Below are positions 46,431-58,413 of a stretch of DNA of 64,000 bases, piece after piece. The DNA lies in NCBI GenBank assembly GCA_001179505.1, contig CDMY01000312.1:39874-103873 (forward strand), written 5' to 3'. The position numbers were made by a program, and so were the translations under genes. The notes under the pieces were generated by a model, which was not told where the DNA came from, searched no databases, and worked only from the letters and a program-made list of their open reading frames with translations. Positions within the stretch are counted from its first letter, which is position 1; every line of letters starts with the position of its first letter. Source of the stretch: Vitrella brassicaformis. Taxonomy: Eukaryota > Sar > Vitrellaceae.

Positions 46431-49204
46431 ATGACGCAGCAGCTGAGAATTCGATTCGAGCCTGACGGCGAAGATGCCCTGTCCATGAGCCGCCAGCAGG
46501 CCGACGGATTCGCGAGTCTATCCTGCCTGTTCGGCGAGGACGACCCGAAGAACGTCGAACCCGAGGCCGAGAACCAGCCGCTGCACTTCGATGCGTCGGC
46601 CATCGGCGTCACAAAGCGAATCGCCAGGCTGGTGCTGCGCCCGGCGGCTCACATCGCCGCCGCCATCAACAAGTGAGCGTCGTCCCGTCCACGAGGCAGA
46701 TCTAGGCATCCAATCCATCCAGTGGACAGACAGATGGGGCATCAGTGCTCATGGAATGGATGGATGGATGGATGGATGGATGGATGGCGGTCAGGTCCAC
46801 GTTGGTCGAGTGCCTGCACGCCCTGGATGCGTTCGACTGCTCGTGTGTGGGTGAGGTGCTGAAGGAGGTGGAGGACAAGGCCCTCTGGGGCCACTGGTTT
46901 GCCGACGAGACCCTCTGCGCAGCCATGCTCGACAAGCTCGTGGACGGACCCGCCATCTACCAGACCTTCCTAATGCTCCCAGGCATGAAGACCATGGTGG
47001 GTGTCAGAGAAGGGGATGGATGTGTGGCTCGGCGGAGGGCGGTGTGTGTGTCTGTGTGGATGTGTGTGTGTGTGCAGGTGGCCAAGCGCATCATCGACCG
47101 TCCCGACGTGGTGGCGCACTACATGCGGCGCGTCGAGCTGTACCGCAACAAGGCCTACGAGCAGGCCGCCGAGTGCGTGTGGATCAAGAACGTCATGGCC
47201 ACCACCCTCACCATGGCCGAGAAGGGCGAGATCGAACTCACCAAGGAAAAGCTCGAGAACTTCCTCGTCAAGGTGACAACACAGATGCGGAGAGAGAGGG
47301 GAACACACTCACACACACACACACACACGTGTGTGCACATCTGTAGACCTGGGTGTGTGGTGTGTGGTGTGGGTGTCAGTCGACAGATACGGCCACGGTG
47401 ACCGAGGCGATGGAGAAGCTGTTCTGCTCGCGTGACATGCACCTCTGCACCACCGAGCTGATCGAGGACCCCTTCAAGAGCGGCACATCCACACACATCG
47501 GACAGATGGAAGTCCAGTGCGGCGGACAGGTCAGGACAGGATAGCAGCCCAGCCCCCCGACAGACACCCCACCACACACCCCACCCCATCACCAGAGAGA
47601 GAAGAACGCCACACTCTCCCTCATCGGCCCTCTCGTCTGGTGTGTATGCGTGTGATGTCTGTGCACTGCAGACGAAAATCACCCCAGGCAACCACTTCTT
47701 CTCACTGGTGAGTTGGTCGCTGCTCTCGGTTGGTAGTGAGTGGCCCAAGAAAGAATGCGTGTGTGTCTGTCTGCACAGGCGCATGGCGTGGAGGTGAATC
47801 AGGGGGAGAGCATGAAGTTGGCGGACATCGAGCGGTTCGAGCTGCTCCTCACACCCACCACCGACTATGGCCTGCAGACGGCATGCTTCAACGGTACACA
47901 CACACCGCCACACAACACCACACACGCGTGTGAATCATGTACCTCTCTCTCTCTCTCTCTCTCTCCCTCTGTGTGTGTGTGTGTGTGTCCTTATGTTGTT
48001 GATATCAGGCCGGGCGGTGTACACCCTGGGTGGGACTGAGCTCGTGGCCGGCATACTGCCCGCAGGAAGGTGACTGAGCAGCCACAGCTGGCCAACACAA
48101 ACACACCACCAGCACCAACAGCACCCCTCCCCGTGTGGTGTGCCCTGCCTGTCTGTGCACACACCAGCCTGTGTGTGTCGGTGGGATCGCACACCGAGGG
48201 AGTGTTCCAGGCGACCCGTTTCCAGAAGAAGGAACAGTACGTCGGCAGCGAGGCCACGCTGGCTGAGGTGGAGGTCGAGGTGACGGTGTACTTCTACCCC
48301 ATGCGAACCTTCGCTCTGCACTACCTGCGGATGCTCATCGAATCGGTGCAGAGGGTCACTCACGGTCTTGACGGTCCCTCCTCTGTGTGCGTCGTTCAGC
48401 GCTCGTTTGACGTGTTGGGTGAGGTCGTGCACTGGACGAGCAAGCGCAACTCCGCGCCTGTGAGCGAGTGCCTCTGCATGTTCATCGCATACGCCACCAA
48501 GGGTGGGTGGGACCCTCAAGCCACACACGCCACACGCACATAATGGCCGCTTCTCATGCCCCTCTCCCCATATGTGTGTGTGGTGTGTGTGTGTGTGTGT
48601 GTATGCAGAACTGATATGCCCCATGGAGTTGCTCACCACGTGGTTCAGCCACTGGGAGGACGTACGCAGCAGACACACAGGCTACAAGTGAGAGTGTCTG
48701 TGTCGTGACTATGACGTGTCTGTATGTCTGCAGACGCTGAGTTCGTGGACGTCGACCAAGGCCGGCCGCCTCATCAGCGGCAGCGACCCCGCCGACATCC
48801 AGCCACACGCACTCCGCATCCCAACACTCGTCCAGGTCAGGTGCCCTCACTCCCCACCCACACACAGTCAGACATACGGAGAACGAACGCACCGGCCATC
48901 CCATCCACCCCTCCCTCTGTGTTGTGTGCAGTTGCTGAGCCCCACCATCGACGGCAACATCAAGTCGGACCTCAAGGCCACCCTCCTCTCCCAGCCCGTC
49001 ATCGACACCCTCTTCGACGCCTGGCTGGCCTCCAAGCCCGGCGAGGACGCCATGGACACCTCCAGCCACGCGCGGAGCACCAATGACAGCAACAAGCGCG
49101 CGCTGGACACCTCACAAGCGCCCTCGCCCATCAGCGACTCGCACACCCCCAACACACCACCGCATGGCGGCGACAAGGATGCGAAGCGCCCGCGATTCCA
49201 ATGA
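46431..49204 (+). CDS. Hypothetical twelve-exon protein, possible SKP1/BTB-like N-terminus
   Basis: Exons 46431-46672, 46795-46996, 47078-47272, 47380-47529, 47672-47707, 47779-47893, 48009-48069, 48168-48354, 48400-48502, 48609-48661, 48734-48835 and 48932-49204 give 572 residues, all phases consistent. The N-terminus (LRIRFEPDGEDALSMSRQQA, then LHFDASAIGVTKRIARLVL) loosely recalls the SKP1/BTB beta-hairpin plus helix, but this is weak. The middle is rich in conserved-looking helices (VAHYMRRVELYRNKAYEQAA) and beta-rich segments. The C-terminal 60 residues are Ser/Thr/Asp-rich with a basic KDAKRPRFQ end, possibly a nuclear signal. No family recognised. Confidence 0.8.
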
Positions 49205-50447
49205 CCCACCACAGCACACACACAGAGGCGGGAGGGGAGGGGGGCATTGTCTTTTGGCGCGGCACAGGTAGCAATCGTAGACGTAGACAGAGAAGCCTCG
49301 TGTAGATTTGGTGAGGCAAGAAGAGCGACAAACGAGTTGACGGTGGATTGGCCTGGAGATCTAGATGGAGGTGCCCGGCCAGTGAGTGGGATACCAGCGG
49401 CAAGTCAGACCGATTCACCTAGATAGGATAGATCGTAGGATGGCTTCCCAGAGAGTCAGAGAGTCAGACAGACAGACAGACCGACGGCCGGGTGCGTGCC
49501 GTGCCGCGTACAGGCGGCTGGCAGGCTAGATAGGCTGTGTGCAGGAAGGCCTGCATGCCTTGCCCACCGGCAAGCAGCGTGCCGCCCAGGTAGCTAGCTC
49601 ACTGCTGCTGACTTTTGGCAGACGTGACGGACGTATGAGTAGCTTTAGTGTCATCTGTGCTGCTGCTGGCTGGTGTGCAGATGGGCTTGGGGGGGTGGGG
49701 AGGTGGGCTGCATAGACCATTGACGAATGACAGACAGCTCGATGGCTTGGCTTCACGGCCAGATTCAAACACACATCTCACCACCACCACACACCACACA
49801 CACCACACACACCAAGATGTCTTATGTCATAAAATGTCAATCGGATCGGTGTAGAGGCAACGAAACGGCATACGACACAAGCCATCAAGCCATTCCGCTA
49901 ACGCGTGGATGGATGGATGGATGGAAACACACGCACCACGGATGCAGCAAAACTGTCCCCCTCCTCGTCTGGGGTCTGGGGAACGGGGGGCGGTGGAAAC
50001 ACCATGTATGTGATGACAACTATACAGAAAGTCCCCCTGTGTGTGTGTGCGTGTGGACCCATTGCTGCAGTCTATAACAGGCAGGCACTGAGTGCTACAG
50101 CAGCCCCTCCACCAAGCTACGCATCTGTCCACTCTGTAGCTGACCACCAGAGAGGGAGGGAGGCAGGAATCAGACAGACGTCGCACATGAGGACATGAGA
50201 CATGACGTTCAGCAGCATCCATCAAGGTAGGAAGGAAAAATCTCACCCCGCCCAGGCCACGCCACGCCACGCACCCCCACACATGCATCGCATCGCACCC
50301 AAGGACCGAACGGACCATTGGCTGGCTACACACACCACACCCTCTCCCCATCTCCCATGTGAATATATGGCGGGCCGACATCACTGTCGCCGCAAAACAG
50401 CCCTTCCTCTCTCTCTCTCTGCCTCCATCCCCCCTCCCTCCACACGT
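49205..50447. other. Intergenic, low complexity
   Basis: More than 1.2 kb between convergent genes with (GACA)n near 49467-49480, (CACAC)n near 49780-49810 and (GGAT)n near 49906-49923. No exon supported. Confidence 0.7.
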
Positions 50448-50614
50448 TCATCTGTACCTTTTGAAGAGCACGGCGGCGTTGTGTCCGCCAAAGCCCAGGT
50501 TGTCGCTCATCGCGTACTCGAGGGGCTCGCTCACCTCAACCGCCTTGTTGGGCACGTAATTCAGGTCGCAGTCGGGATCTAACACACACACACACACACA
50601 CACAACACAGGCAC

Positions 50615-50650
<36 letters not shown>

Positions 50651-52139
50651 CAACTCGTGTAAGCCAAGACACGCAGGTGTCTCCTTCCTTCTCTCTCTGT
50701 CAGTCACTGTGTGTGTGTACCCGGGTTCTCGTAGTTGATGGTCGGCGGCACCTGGTTAGTCTCGAGCGCCTTGATGGCCACCACCGCCTCGATGCCGCCC
50801 GCCGCCCCCAGTGTGTGGCCCGTCATTGATTTGGTCGACGATACCAGCAGCTTCTTGGCGCCCTCCTCCCCTGATGGCACACAACACACGGCAGGCGAAA
50901 CGAATGACACACATGAGACCGCACAGCTGTATGTTGGGTGGGGAGACAGACATACCGAATACTCTCTTGTAAGCGAGGGTCTCGAATTTGTCGTTGTAAG
51001 GTGTGGAGGTGCCGTGTGCGTTGATGTAGCCCACTTGGCTCTTGTCCTCCACACCACCGTCGGCCAGACACTGCTCCAGACACCTCGCAAGACCTGCATA
51101 CACACACACACACACTTACACAGACATGGATGCCAGCAGGTAGAGAAAGGTTCTCACCCTCTCCCTCTGGATGAGGTGCGGTGATGTGGTAGGCGTCGTC
51201 GTTGGCGCAGTAGCCCGCCAGCTCGCAGATGATCGGCGCCCCCCTCTTGATGGCGCTCTCCTCACTCTCTATGACTATCACACCAGCACCCTCACCCATC
51301 ACAAAGCCTGACCTGCACACACACACACACACACACCTTCCACACACGAGCGCGCACACACACACGGGCTTGTATGATGCATGATTGTGGTTACACACAT
51401 GACCTCTTGGCGTCGAATGGCCTCGATGCGGCCTTTGGCTGGTCGTTCCAGCCGTTGGCCATGGCCTTCATGTTGTTGAAGCCCGCGAAGGACAGCGGCG
51501 TGATGGACGCCTCGGCGCCGCCACAGATCATGATGTCCGCCTCGTCATTCTGAATATACCGCATTGCGTCACCTATCGCATGAGCACCTGCACACACACA
51601 CACACACACACAGACATCCAAGCAGTGGGTGTGAGGGTGTGGGTGCGTGTGCCACTAGTCCACCGGTTGCGCAAGCAGATGCGATGCCGTAGTTTGGCCC
51701 GCCCGCGCCGATTTCGATGGCGATGAGGCCGCTGGCGGTGTTGAGAATCATTGCTGGGATGGTGAAGGGCGACACCTTCTTGTGACCCTTGGTCATGAAA
51801 TTGTCCTTCTGCTGCTCAAGGGTCTCAATGCCGCCAATACCTGGCAGGCAACACACGTTGACACACACACATGCATCACCAGATGTGTGTGTGGCCACCG
51901 TACCAGATCCCACGAGGACGCCCACACGTGACTTGTCGACTCCCTCCAGCCCATTGGGGTTGAGCCCCGCCCCCTCGACAGCCATCTTGGTCGCCGCCAT
52001 GGCGTAGTGCACAAACCGGTCGTTACGCTTGACCTCCTTGGCATCTTTGAAATAGTCCTTCGGCTCAAACATGCCGGGCAGAATCTCGCAACCCACCTGT
52101 CACGTCACACATGGATCGGAATGCATGACGCCGTGTATG

Positions 52140-52171
<32 letters not shown>

Positions 52172-52576
52172 GTTTCCTCACCCACCCACCTGGCAGGTCA
52201 TGCCTTCAGGGTCGAACCTCGTGACCTTGTCGATGCCGCTCTTGCCCGCCACAAGGTTCGACCAGAAAGGGTCCACACCCACTCCCACGCCATTCAGCAC
52301 ACCGAGACCCGTCACGACAACCTTCTTCTTGTTGGCCCTGTCAGCTGTCATTCGCAGAGACGACGATGCACTGGAGAGCGGCCGCCTTCGCGCATTGCGC
52401 AGGAGAGGCAGTGAGTCGACGAAAGCTGCGTTGGCCGCTGCCTGGAACGGGGAGCGGCGCATCCTGTCGAGGCCTTCGGTGCGGACAAGGTCCATCAGTG
52501 ATGTCCACAGGGCGGCGATGAGGCCCAGCAAAGGGCCGATGCCGATGGGCGTCAAGATGAAACTGCTTAGCTTCAT
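50448..52576 (-). CDS. fabF: Plastid-targeted 3-oxoacyl-[ACP] synthase II
   Basis: Eight exons (52576-52190, 52096-51904, 51840-51664, 51587-51404, 51312-51158, 51093-50956, 50870-50721, 50578-50448) give 504 residues. The condensing-enzyme core begins at [13 protein letters not shown] (~92). The active-site Cys is in GIASACATG and the His pair in [11 protein letters not shown] and [26 protein letters not shown] closes the fold. FabF elongates acyl-ACP in type II fatty-acid synthesis. The first ~85 residues are an extension: a hydrophobic leader ([19 protein letters not shown]) then an Arg/Ser-rich segment, the bipartite layout of proteins sent to a secondary plastid. It shares a short divergent promoter region with rsmH. 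Confidence 0.98.
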
Positions 52577-52683
52577 TCTGCAGAACGAAGGACACTGCCT
52601 GGACGCCTTTGGAAACGGGACGTTGCAGATCTCTGGAAAAGCTCGCACAGGCAGGCGCGCGCGGGGGAGAAGAAAGGAGTGGC
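52577..52683. promoter_or_regulatory. Shared divergent promoter region, fabF / rsmH
   Basis: Only about 107 bases separate the two start codons, so the two plastid-protein genes must share upstream sequence. No specific motif was identified. Confidence 0.6.
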
Positions 52684-54660
52684 ATGGGCCTTGCGTTGTC
52701 ACTCATCGTGTGTGTGGTTACGCTGTCAGCCCATTGTGTTGATCTCGATTCATCGACAGCCCTGTCCTTTGCGATGCATCATCCGCTGGTCTCGAGGATG
52801 GAGAGGACGCCGCACTCACGGCTGAATGCAGCCAAGAAGGCTCGTGTGAGGAGATCTGAGCCGAAGAAACCGCGGACTCGGAGAGGCGATGGCATTGACG
52901 AGCTGCCGTTTTCGTCTGAGTACCACACACCGGTGCTCTGCAATGAGGTGAGGAAGATCAAGTGCACTTCACGTTGATGTGACTGACGGTCGTCACATGA
53001 CCGTGTGTCTGTCTGTTCGCGTGTATCTTGCTGTCTGTTGTTCTGCAGACGGTTGATCTCTTGGTGTGGGACTCAGATGGTGTGTACGTCGACGGCACGA
53101 TGGGCGGTGGCGGGCACAGTGCGGCCATCCTCTCTCGGCTCACGGCAGGCGGCCGCCTCATTGGCATAGACCAGGACCCAGCTGCGATTGAGGTTAGCTA
53201 AGTGGCTGGCTGGGCCGATGATGTGACGCACGAGCCTGTGTGTGTACCATCCTCCCCGCCTCCATGCCATGGCTGTCGTCTTCAGTTTTCGTCGCAAAGA
53301 CTGTCGGATGATGTTGAGAGTGGCAGGTTTCTGCCCGTGCAGGGCAACTTCGGCGACCTGCCGGCCATCCTTGACTCTGACAATGTGCGACACTTCCTCA
53401 GATCCCACAGCGATGCCGGCCCACCACCGTTGATCAGCGGGTAGGATAAGAAGAGCACGGCGGCCGCTCACACGGACATGTCAGTCATGGTTGATTGCCT
53501 CGCTCTCTCTCCCCCCTCTCTGTCTGTGTGTCTTTGGCGTGTGCAGATTGTTGTTGGATTTGGGAGTGTCGTCTCATCAGCTGGACGACGGCGATCGGGG
53601 GTTCAGCTGGGGCAGGGAGGGCCTGCTGGACATGCGCATGGACAGGAGGGGCGCAGGGGAGACCGAACCAAGCGACGAGAGCGGGCTGTCGGCATGGCAC
53701 GTAGGCAGCCACACCGGTGGATGGATGGATGGATGGATGGACGAACGGGTCACCTCTGTCTTTTTATGTGTGTGCTGCAGATTGTGAATGAGTGGTCTGA
53801 GGGGCTTATCGAGGACGTCATCCGGGACTTCGGCGAAGACCCGAGGGCAGCGAAGATCGCGTCAAGGATCGTCCAGGTCTGTCTGTCTGTCTGCTTATCT
53901 GTCCCGCATCCCTTTGAGTGCGTATCTATCTGTCGGTGGCTGGTGGGCGGATGCAGCACCGCCAGCAGCACGGCCCTATCGAGAGCACCAGCGACCTCAC
54001 GAGCGTCGTGCTCAGGTGCTGCTCCCCAGTGCCAGCAGACCAGAAGAAAACCCTTTCGCGGGTCTTCCAGGTAGGCCACATGCCTTCTCATCTGCAGCGG
54101 CCTTCTTGGTGTGTGTGTGTGTGTGTATTGTGTAGGGTCTGCGGATAGCTGTCAATAGAGAGCTGCGTGTGCTGGAGGACGTCCTCATGGCGGCAGCGGC
54201 GCTGATGAGGCCTCGTGGGCGGCTAGCGGTGGGAGAGAGAGAGAGAGAGAGAGACCAGCTTGACGGCTGCTCTGCCTGTGCGACCGTCCAGGTGCTGGCG
54301 TATCATTCGCTGGAGGATCGGCGAGTGAAGCGTGTCATGCGCACCGGCGCCCTCGACGTACTTTATAAGAGATCAAGCAAGCACCACACCGCTCTGTGCG
54401 TGCTGTTGCCTGGCTGTGTGCATCAGGCTGACGACGATGCTGCGGGAGTTGCTGAATCGCCATGGAAGCCACTGACGGTCGGTAGGCAGCACGACACATA
54501 CACACACGTCCATCCCTCCATCTATATGTGTGAGTGTGTGACTGACTGGTGCTGTCGGTCACATCAGAAGGCCATCAAGGCAAGTGAGCAGGAGATATCG
54601 CTCAACCCCAGGTGGGCGCGGCGCACAATGGACGCAATCGACGTACAGCACCACACCTGA
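52684..54660 (+). CDS. rsmH: 16S rRNA (cytosine-N4)-methyltransferase RsmH/MraW, organelle-targeted
   Basis: Ten exons (52684-52947, 53049-53192, 53286-53440, 53547-53700, 53781-53876, 53957-54070, 54136-54228, 54292-54357, 54427-54477, 54568-54660) give 409 residues. Signatures in order: [26 protein letters not shown] (SAM binding), [73 protein letters not shown] and [11 protein letters not shown]. RsmH methylates C1402 of small-subunit rRNA in bacterial-type ribosomes. The N-terminus is a signal-like helix ([18 protein letters not shown]) followed by Ser, Lys and Arg, consistent with plastid import. Usual length is ~310, so the extra ~90 residues are mostly leader plus a loop before LLLDLG. 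Confidence 0.96.
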
Positions 54661-55163
54661 ACAAAATGGTGGGTCTCTGCGCTTGCAGAGCTAGGAGCGT
54701 CCGCCTCCGTGTGGCCGAGAGACGGCACTAATCCCGAGCGTTGTCGATAGCGACACACGTGGATGGTGACATACGCACGCACATGGGTGGCGTAGCGTCC
54801 AGATGGCCGTGCCGACTTTGTGGATGGATGGATGGACGGATGGGCACCCGTGTGTGTGTGTGTGGGTGTCTATAGCTTGCCTGCATGACGGGTGGTATCC
54901 GAACCCACTCAAAACCTTCATGCGCCATCCATTCATTGTAAGCAGACATCATTTGTATGGCGTCAAAAGATTTGCGCGTCCACTCTGTGCAAACACACAC
55001 GACATGAGCACTCGAATTACTTCCATGACCACACGGCGGCACAGCCATCGACATGAGAGACATACATAGATGTGAAGAGCAGAAGGCCTGCCTCATGCAG
55101 TTAACCTATTCATGACTGCACGGTGTACTCAGCCATCAAAGCAATTCCCACCGCCTGACCCTT
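54661..55163. other. Intergenic between convergent genes
   Basis: Has a (GGAT)n tract near 54822-54840. No exon supported. Confidence 0.7.
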
Positions 55164-56583
55164 CTAACTCTGAGGTCCACCGCCACCCACTGACCCACCC
55201 GTCCCCAACTCGCCCCCTCCCAACTCACCGTCACACGAGGGGAATCGGGTGACAGTGGACTTCCTCGCCGTGAAACGGCCGAAGGGTACGAATTCTATCG
55301 TCAGGTCCCCGAAGAGTGTGTCCTCGTCGTCGTTGCCCAGCAGCTGGCGGGCCAGCTGGAGGGTCTGGGGGAAGCGGAAGGGGCCCTCCTGATCGGGCTG
55401 CGGCGTCTCTGTGGTGTAGAGGTCGATCGTGGAATAGTGGGCGAAGCGCGTTATCATGATGCGGGCGGCGAAGGTGTCGCTCTGGCCCTCTCCACAGAGG
55501 TAGATGGAGCCGCTCCGCCGGCCGTCGTCGTCGATGCTGAGCAGCCTCGTCTGGCGACCCCAGGGGATGGCGGCCTGCAACACAAGGAGGTGCGTTAACG
55601 GAGATAGCCATCTGTCGAGCCACGCCATTAACCTACTTGGGTCAGCAGTTCGGCAGCTCGCTGTGTCTGAGCCTGTGCTCCCCTGTTGGAGATGAAGCGA
55701 TGACACATCCGCTGCTCCTCGGACGGAAAACTAGGCAGACACACACAGATCGTCCACAAGGTGGAGAAGTGGCTCCATGGCTGGTGTCGCCTTACCGCTT
55801 GACGACCAGCTGTCTGAAACTCATGTGATCCACCTCGTTGTTGACTGATGGCAACACACACGGACACAATTGCACCCGTCATCGCCCACACATGAGCTCT
55901 TCTGATCGGCCATGTGTATCGTCCCTCTCGCTCTCACCTCTGACGATGGGGTCCGTCGGGTCGAACGAAGTGGCGAACTCGTGGCCGGCGGGGAGGGTCT
56001 GCTGTGTGTAGACGGTCACCACCTCCTCGCCCAGCTGCTCGATGCCGTCGATCTGTCTGAGGGCCACCACCCCATCTTGCCCCAGCAGGTGGCCGAAGAG
56101 GCTGTACTGCTTGAGGCTGTCCGCCCGGCCGTCAAACACCGCCTTGGACCCCACACGCCGCACGTCCGCCGGCCTCACAGTGATGGGCAGCGACTCGACC
56201 AGCCGTCCGTGTCGGGCGATGCGCAGAGGGCCCATCCACAGACCCCACTGCCCGCCATCCTCCAACACGCACAGCAGCTGCATCAAGTAGGCCATCCGCG
56301 GCATGGCCTCACCATCGCCCGGCTGGTAGCTGGCGTCGAAGGTCAGCACGCCACCTATCTGCTGGTCGGTGATGCACCGGTTGATGCGCTGGACGAGGTA
56401 GTTGTCGGTGAGCTGCTGTGTGGCCACGCGGGAGGTCAGGCGGAGGGCAGACAGGTCCGCTGCAGTCGTGAAGTCCGCCACCGCACTGCCCGCCTCATCA
56501 AGCACCTTGAGGAAGAGGGAGGGGGAGAGTGAGGCCGCCGAAGCAGCTGATGACGCGCCCTCTGTGCGGGCACGCTTCGTCAT
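55164..56583 (-). CDS. X-Y module protein, paralogue of the BTB-TLDc gene C-terminus
   Basis: Exons 56583-55938, 55844-55796, 55730-55637 and 55574-55164 (the last possibly split by a 39-45 nt intron) give about 399 residues. The first 70 residues (FTTAADLSALRLTSRVATQQ) weakly resemble an F-box. The rest matches the X and Y modules of the gene at 10274-14172: GSKAVFDGRADSLKQYSLFG against GSRATFERRAASLRQWSLVG, then FPSEEQRMCHRF, then AIPWGRQTRLL and IYLCGEGQSDTFAARI. The introns between module parts have the same positions and phases (1, then 2) in both genes. Gly-rich ends are also shared. No known domain name fits X or Y. Confidence 0.82.
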
Positions 56584-57165
56584 CACGCCACCTTGTGTGT
56601 TTGGGACATATTCGTGTCAGATCTTTTACTGCGCCAACGGCCGTCAACCGCAGCACTGCGGTTGAGGGTTGTACCAGAGAGGGATGCAATTATAGAGCCG
56701 CCCTCGACATGCGGGTGATGAAATAAGACGCAATTCAAGAATGAGCGCATCTCAAAGATCTCCAAATATTTCTTCCAGCCTGACAAAATAGTGAGGAGCC
56801 GTTCTGTCGTCGTCCGCCCTGAGGGGGGGTGCCCGGGTAGAGGTTCACCCCGAGTGCGAGCCGAGGAATAAAGAGGAAAAGAGAGGAAATCAAAAATGAG
56901 AATGAGGGAGAGAAAGGCGATGACTGAGAGCACCAGAACGAACCCAGGTGAGGGGAAGCACTGTCGAGCGCCGGGTTCTACTTGAAGACTAGTCACATTC
57001 ATGAGGCAATTTGTTGCTTCCTGTGTCCTTCCTTCTGGGCGCTTCAGATGACAGTCCGCTGTCACAGGGCGAAAGCAACGGAGGAGGGCTTCACCAGGTG
57101 AGTGCACCCACGGTGAGGGGTTTCTCCCAGTACGAGCAGAACACACACATTCATTCATTCATTCG
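56584..57165. other. Divergent intergenic / 5' regions
   Basis: Divergent promoters of the X-Y gene and the SET8 gene. A phase-0 segment ending at a donor near 57100 (frame DDSPLSQGESNGGGLHQ) could be an additional 5' exon of the SET8 gene, spliced to 57190. Confidence 0.5.
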
Positions 57166-58413
57166 ATGGTATCCCTGTTTTGTCTGCAGCTTTGTGTTGA
57201 AGAGCCGATGCACTCGACACACCGCAAGAGAGGGCGAGAGGGGTCAGTCAAGCAAACACCAGTCGCCCGCCCCCGACGTGAGCAGAAACTCCCTTCTCGC
57301 TTCTGCAACGACCACATCTTCTCGTTCGAGGGCTACAGCGCTCCCAAGACCAAGGCCAAGAAGCCAGCAACTGAGGCGGAGTCACGCCGGACACGTGGCA
57401 AAGCAACGAGTATGGAGTGGGAGGGGCCCCCGGGTTTGGAGGATGCACTCGACATGATGGGCGAGTTTGACGACCTGCTCACGCTCGAGCCTCGCCGCAA
57501 GACCAAGCGAGCGGCCGGCAAACGCGTCAGAGCAAAGCCACCGGCCCCGGCCAGTCGGCGCATCAAGAAGAAGACGCCCCCGGGTGTCATCAAGAAGGTC
57601 AACAAGGAGGATGGGATCGTTCCTGGCCCGCCCATCCACAAGAAGGCCGCCAAGAAGCCTGCCGCATCCGATGACGCGCTGGCCCGCAAGCTGGACAAGC
57701 TGTTTGCCCAGGCCAAGGAGGACCAGCGCAAGATGTGCATGGCCCTCGACGCCGGCTCCCGCCCCAGACGCAGAAGCCCATCCAAGCGCTTCACGGCCGA
57801 CGGCCGCGAGCGGCGCGTGCCCACGTCACAGCGCTTCTCGTCGGACACGGAGGCGCTCGATCGGCTGCTGGACGACCACCTGGAGGCTGACGGCACCCCC
57901 CGGTGCGGCGTCAAGAGCCTCATGTCCAACGCACGCGGGGCTGTCTACCAGGCGTGTTTGTCGCGGGGCTACCGTGCGCCCGTCAAGATCGTCTCGTCGG
58001 GCGACGCCGGCCTGTGTGTACTGGCGGGCAAGGACCTGGAGAAGGGCGAGTACGTCTGTGAGTACGAGGGGGAGCTGGTGACGGAGGCCACGGCCAAGGA
58101 GAGAGAGCAGCAGTACGCTCAGATGGGCAAGGGGTGCTACATCTTCACGTTCAGCCTCAACAACAGCCGCTGGTGCGTCGACGCGACCGACGACAGCATG
58201 GCGGCAGCGTGGGGGCCGGGGCGGCTGGTGAACCACTCGATCACCCCCAATCTGGTGGGCCGGGCCTACCTGGACACCAACCAGTCGCCCCCCAAGCCCC
58301 GGCTGTGCTTCGTGTGCCGCCAGGACGTCGACAAGGGCGATGAGCTCCTGGTCGACTACAACGAGCGCGACCCTCAGGCCGTCAAGGCCTTCCCGTGGCT
58401 GCTCAGTAGCTGA
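57166..58413 (+). CDS. KMT5A: SET8/PR-Set7-type histone H4K20 monomethyltransferase
   Basis: A single open frame of 415 residues from 57166 (alternatives: ATG at 57208, or an upstream exon spliced to 57190). Residues ~1-250 are basic and disordered, rich in Lys/Arg/Pro as expected of a chromatin protein. The SET domain covers ~275-410: GLCVLAGKDLEKGEYVCEYE, YAQMGKGCYIFTFSLN, RWCVDATDD, GRLVNHSITPN (NHS cofactor motif), DKGDELLVDYNERD and the AFPWL end, which parallels the AHPWL terminus of KMT5A. SET8 enzymes monomethylate histone H4 Lys20 and act in cell-cycle chromatin control. It is effectively intronless in the conserved part, unlike its neighbours. Confidence 0.93.
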   Translation: MVSLFCLQLCVEEPMHSTHRKRGREGSVKQTPVARPRREQKLPSRFCNDHIFSFEGYSAPKTKAKKPATEAESRRTRGKATSMEWEGPPGLEDALDMMGEFDDLLTLEPRRKTKRAAGKRVRAKPPAPASRRIKKKTPPGVIKKVNKEDGIVPGPPIHKKAAKKPAASDDALARKLDKLFAQAKEDQRKMCMALDAGSRPRRRSPSKRFTADGRERRVPTSQRFSSDTEALDRLLDDHLEADGTPRCGVKSLMSNARGAVYQACLSRGYRAPVKIVSSGDAGLCVLAGKDLEKGEYVCEYEGELVTEATAKEREQQYAQMGKGCYIFTFSLNNSRWCVDATDDSMAAAWGPGRLVNHSITPNLVGRAYLDTNQSPPKPRLCFVCRQDVDKGDELLVDYNERDPQAVKAFPWLLSS

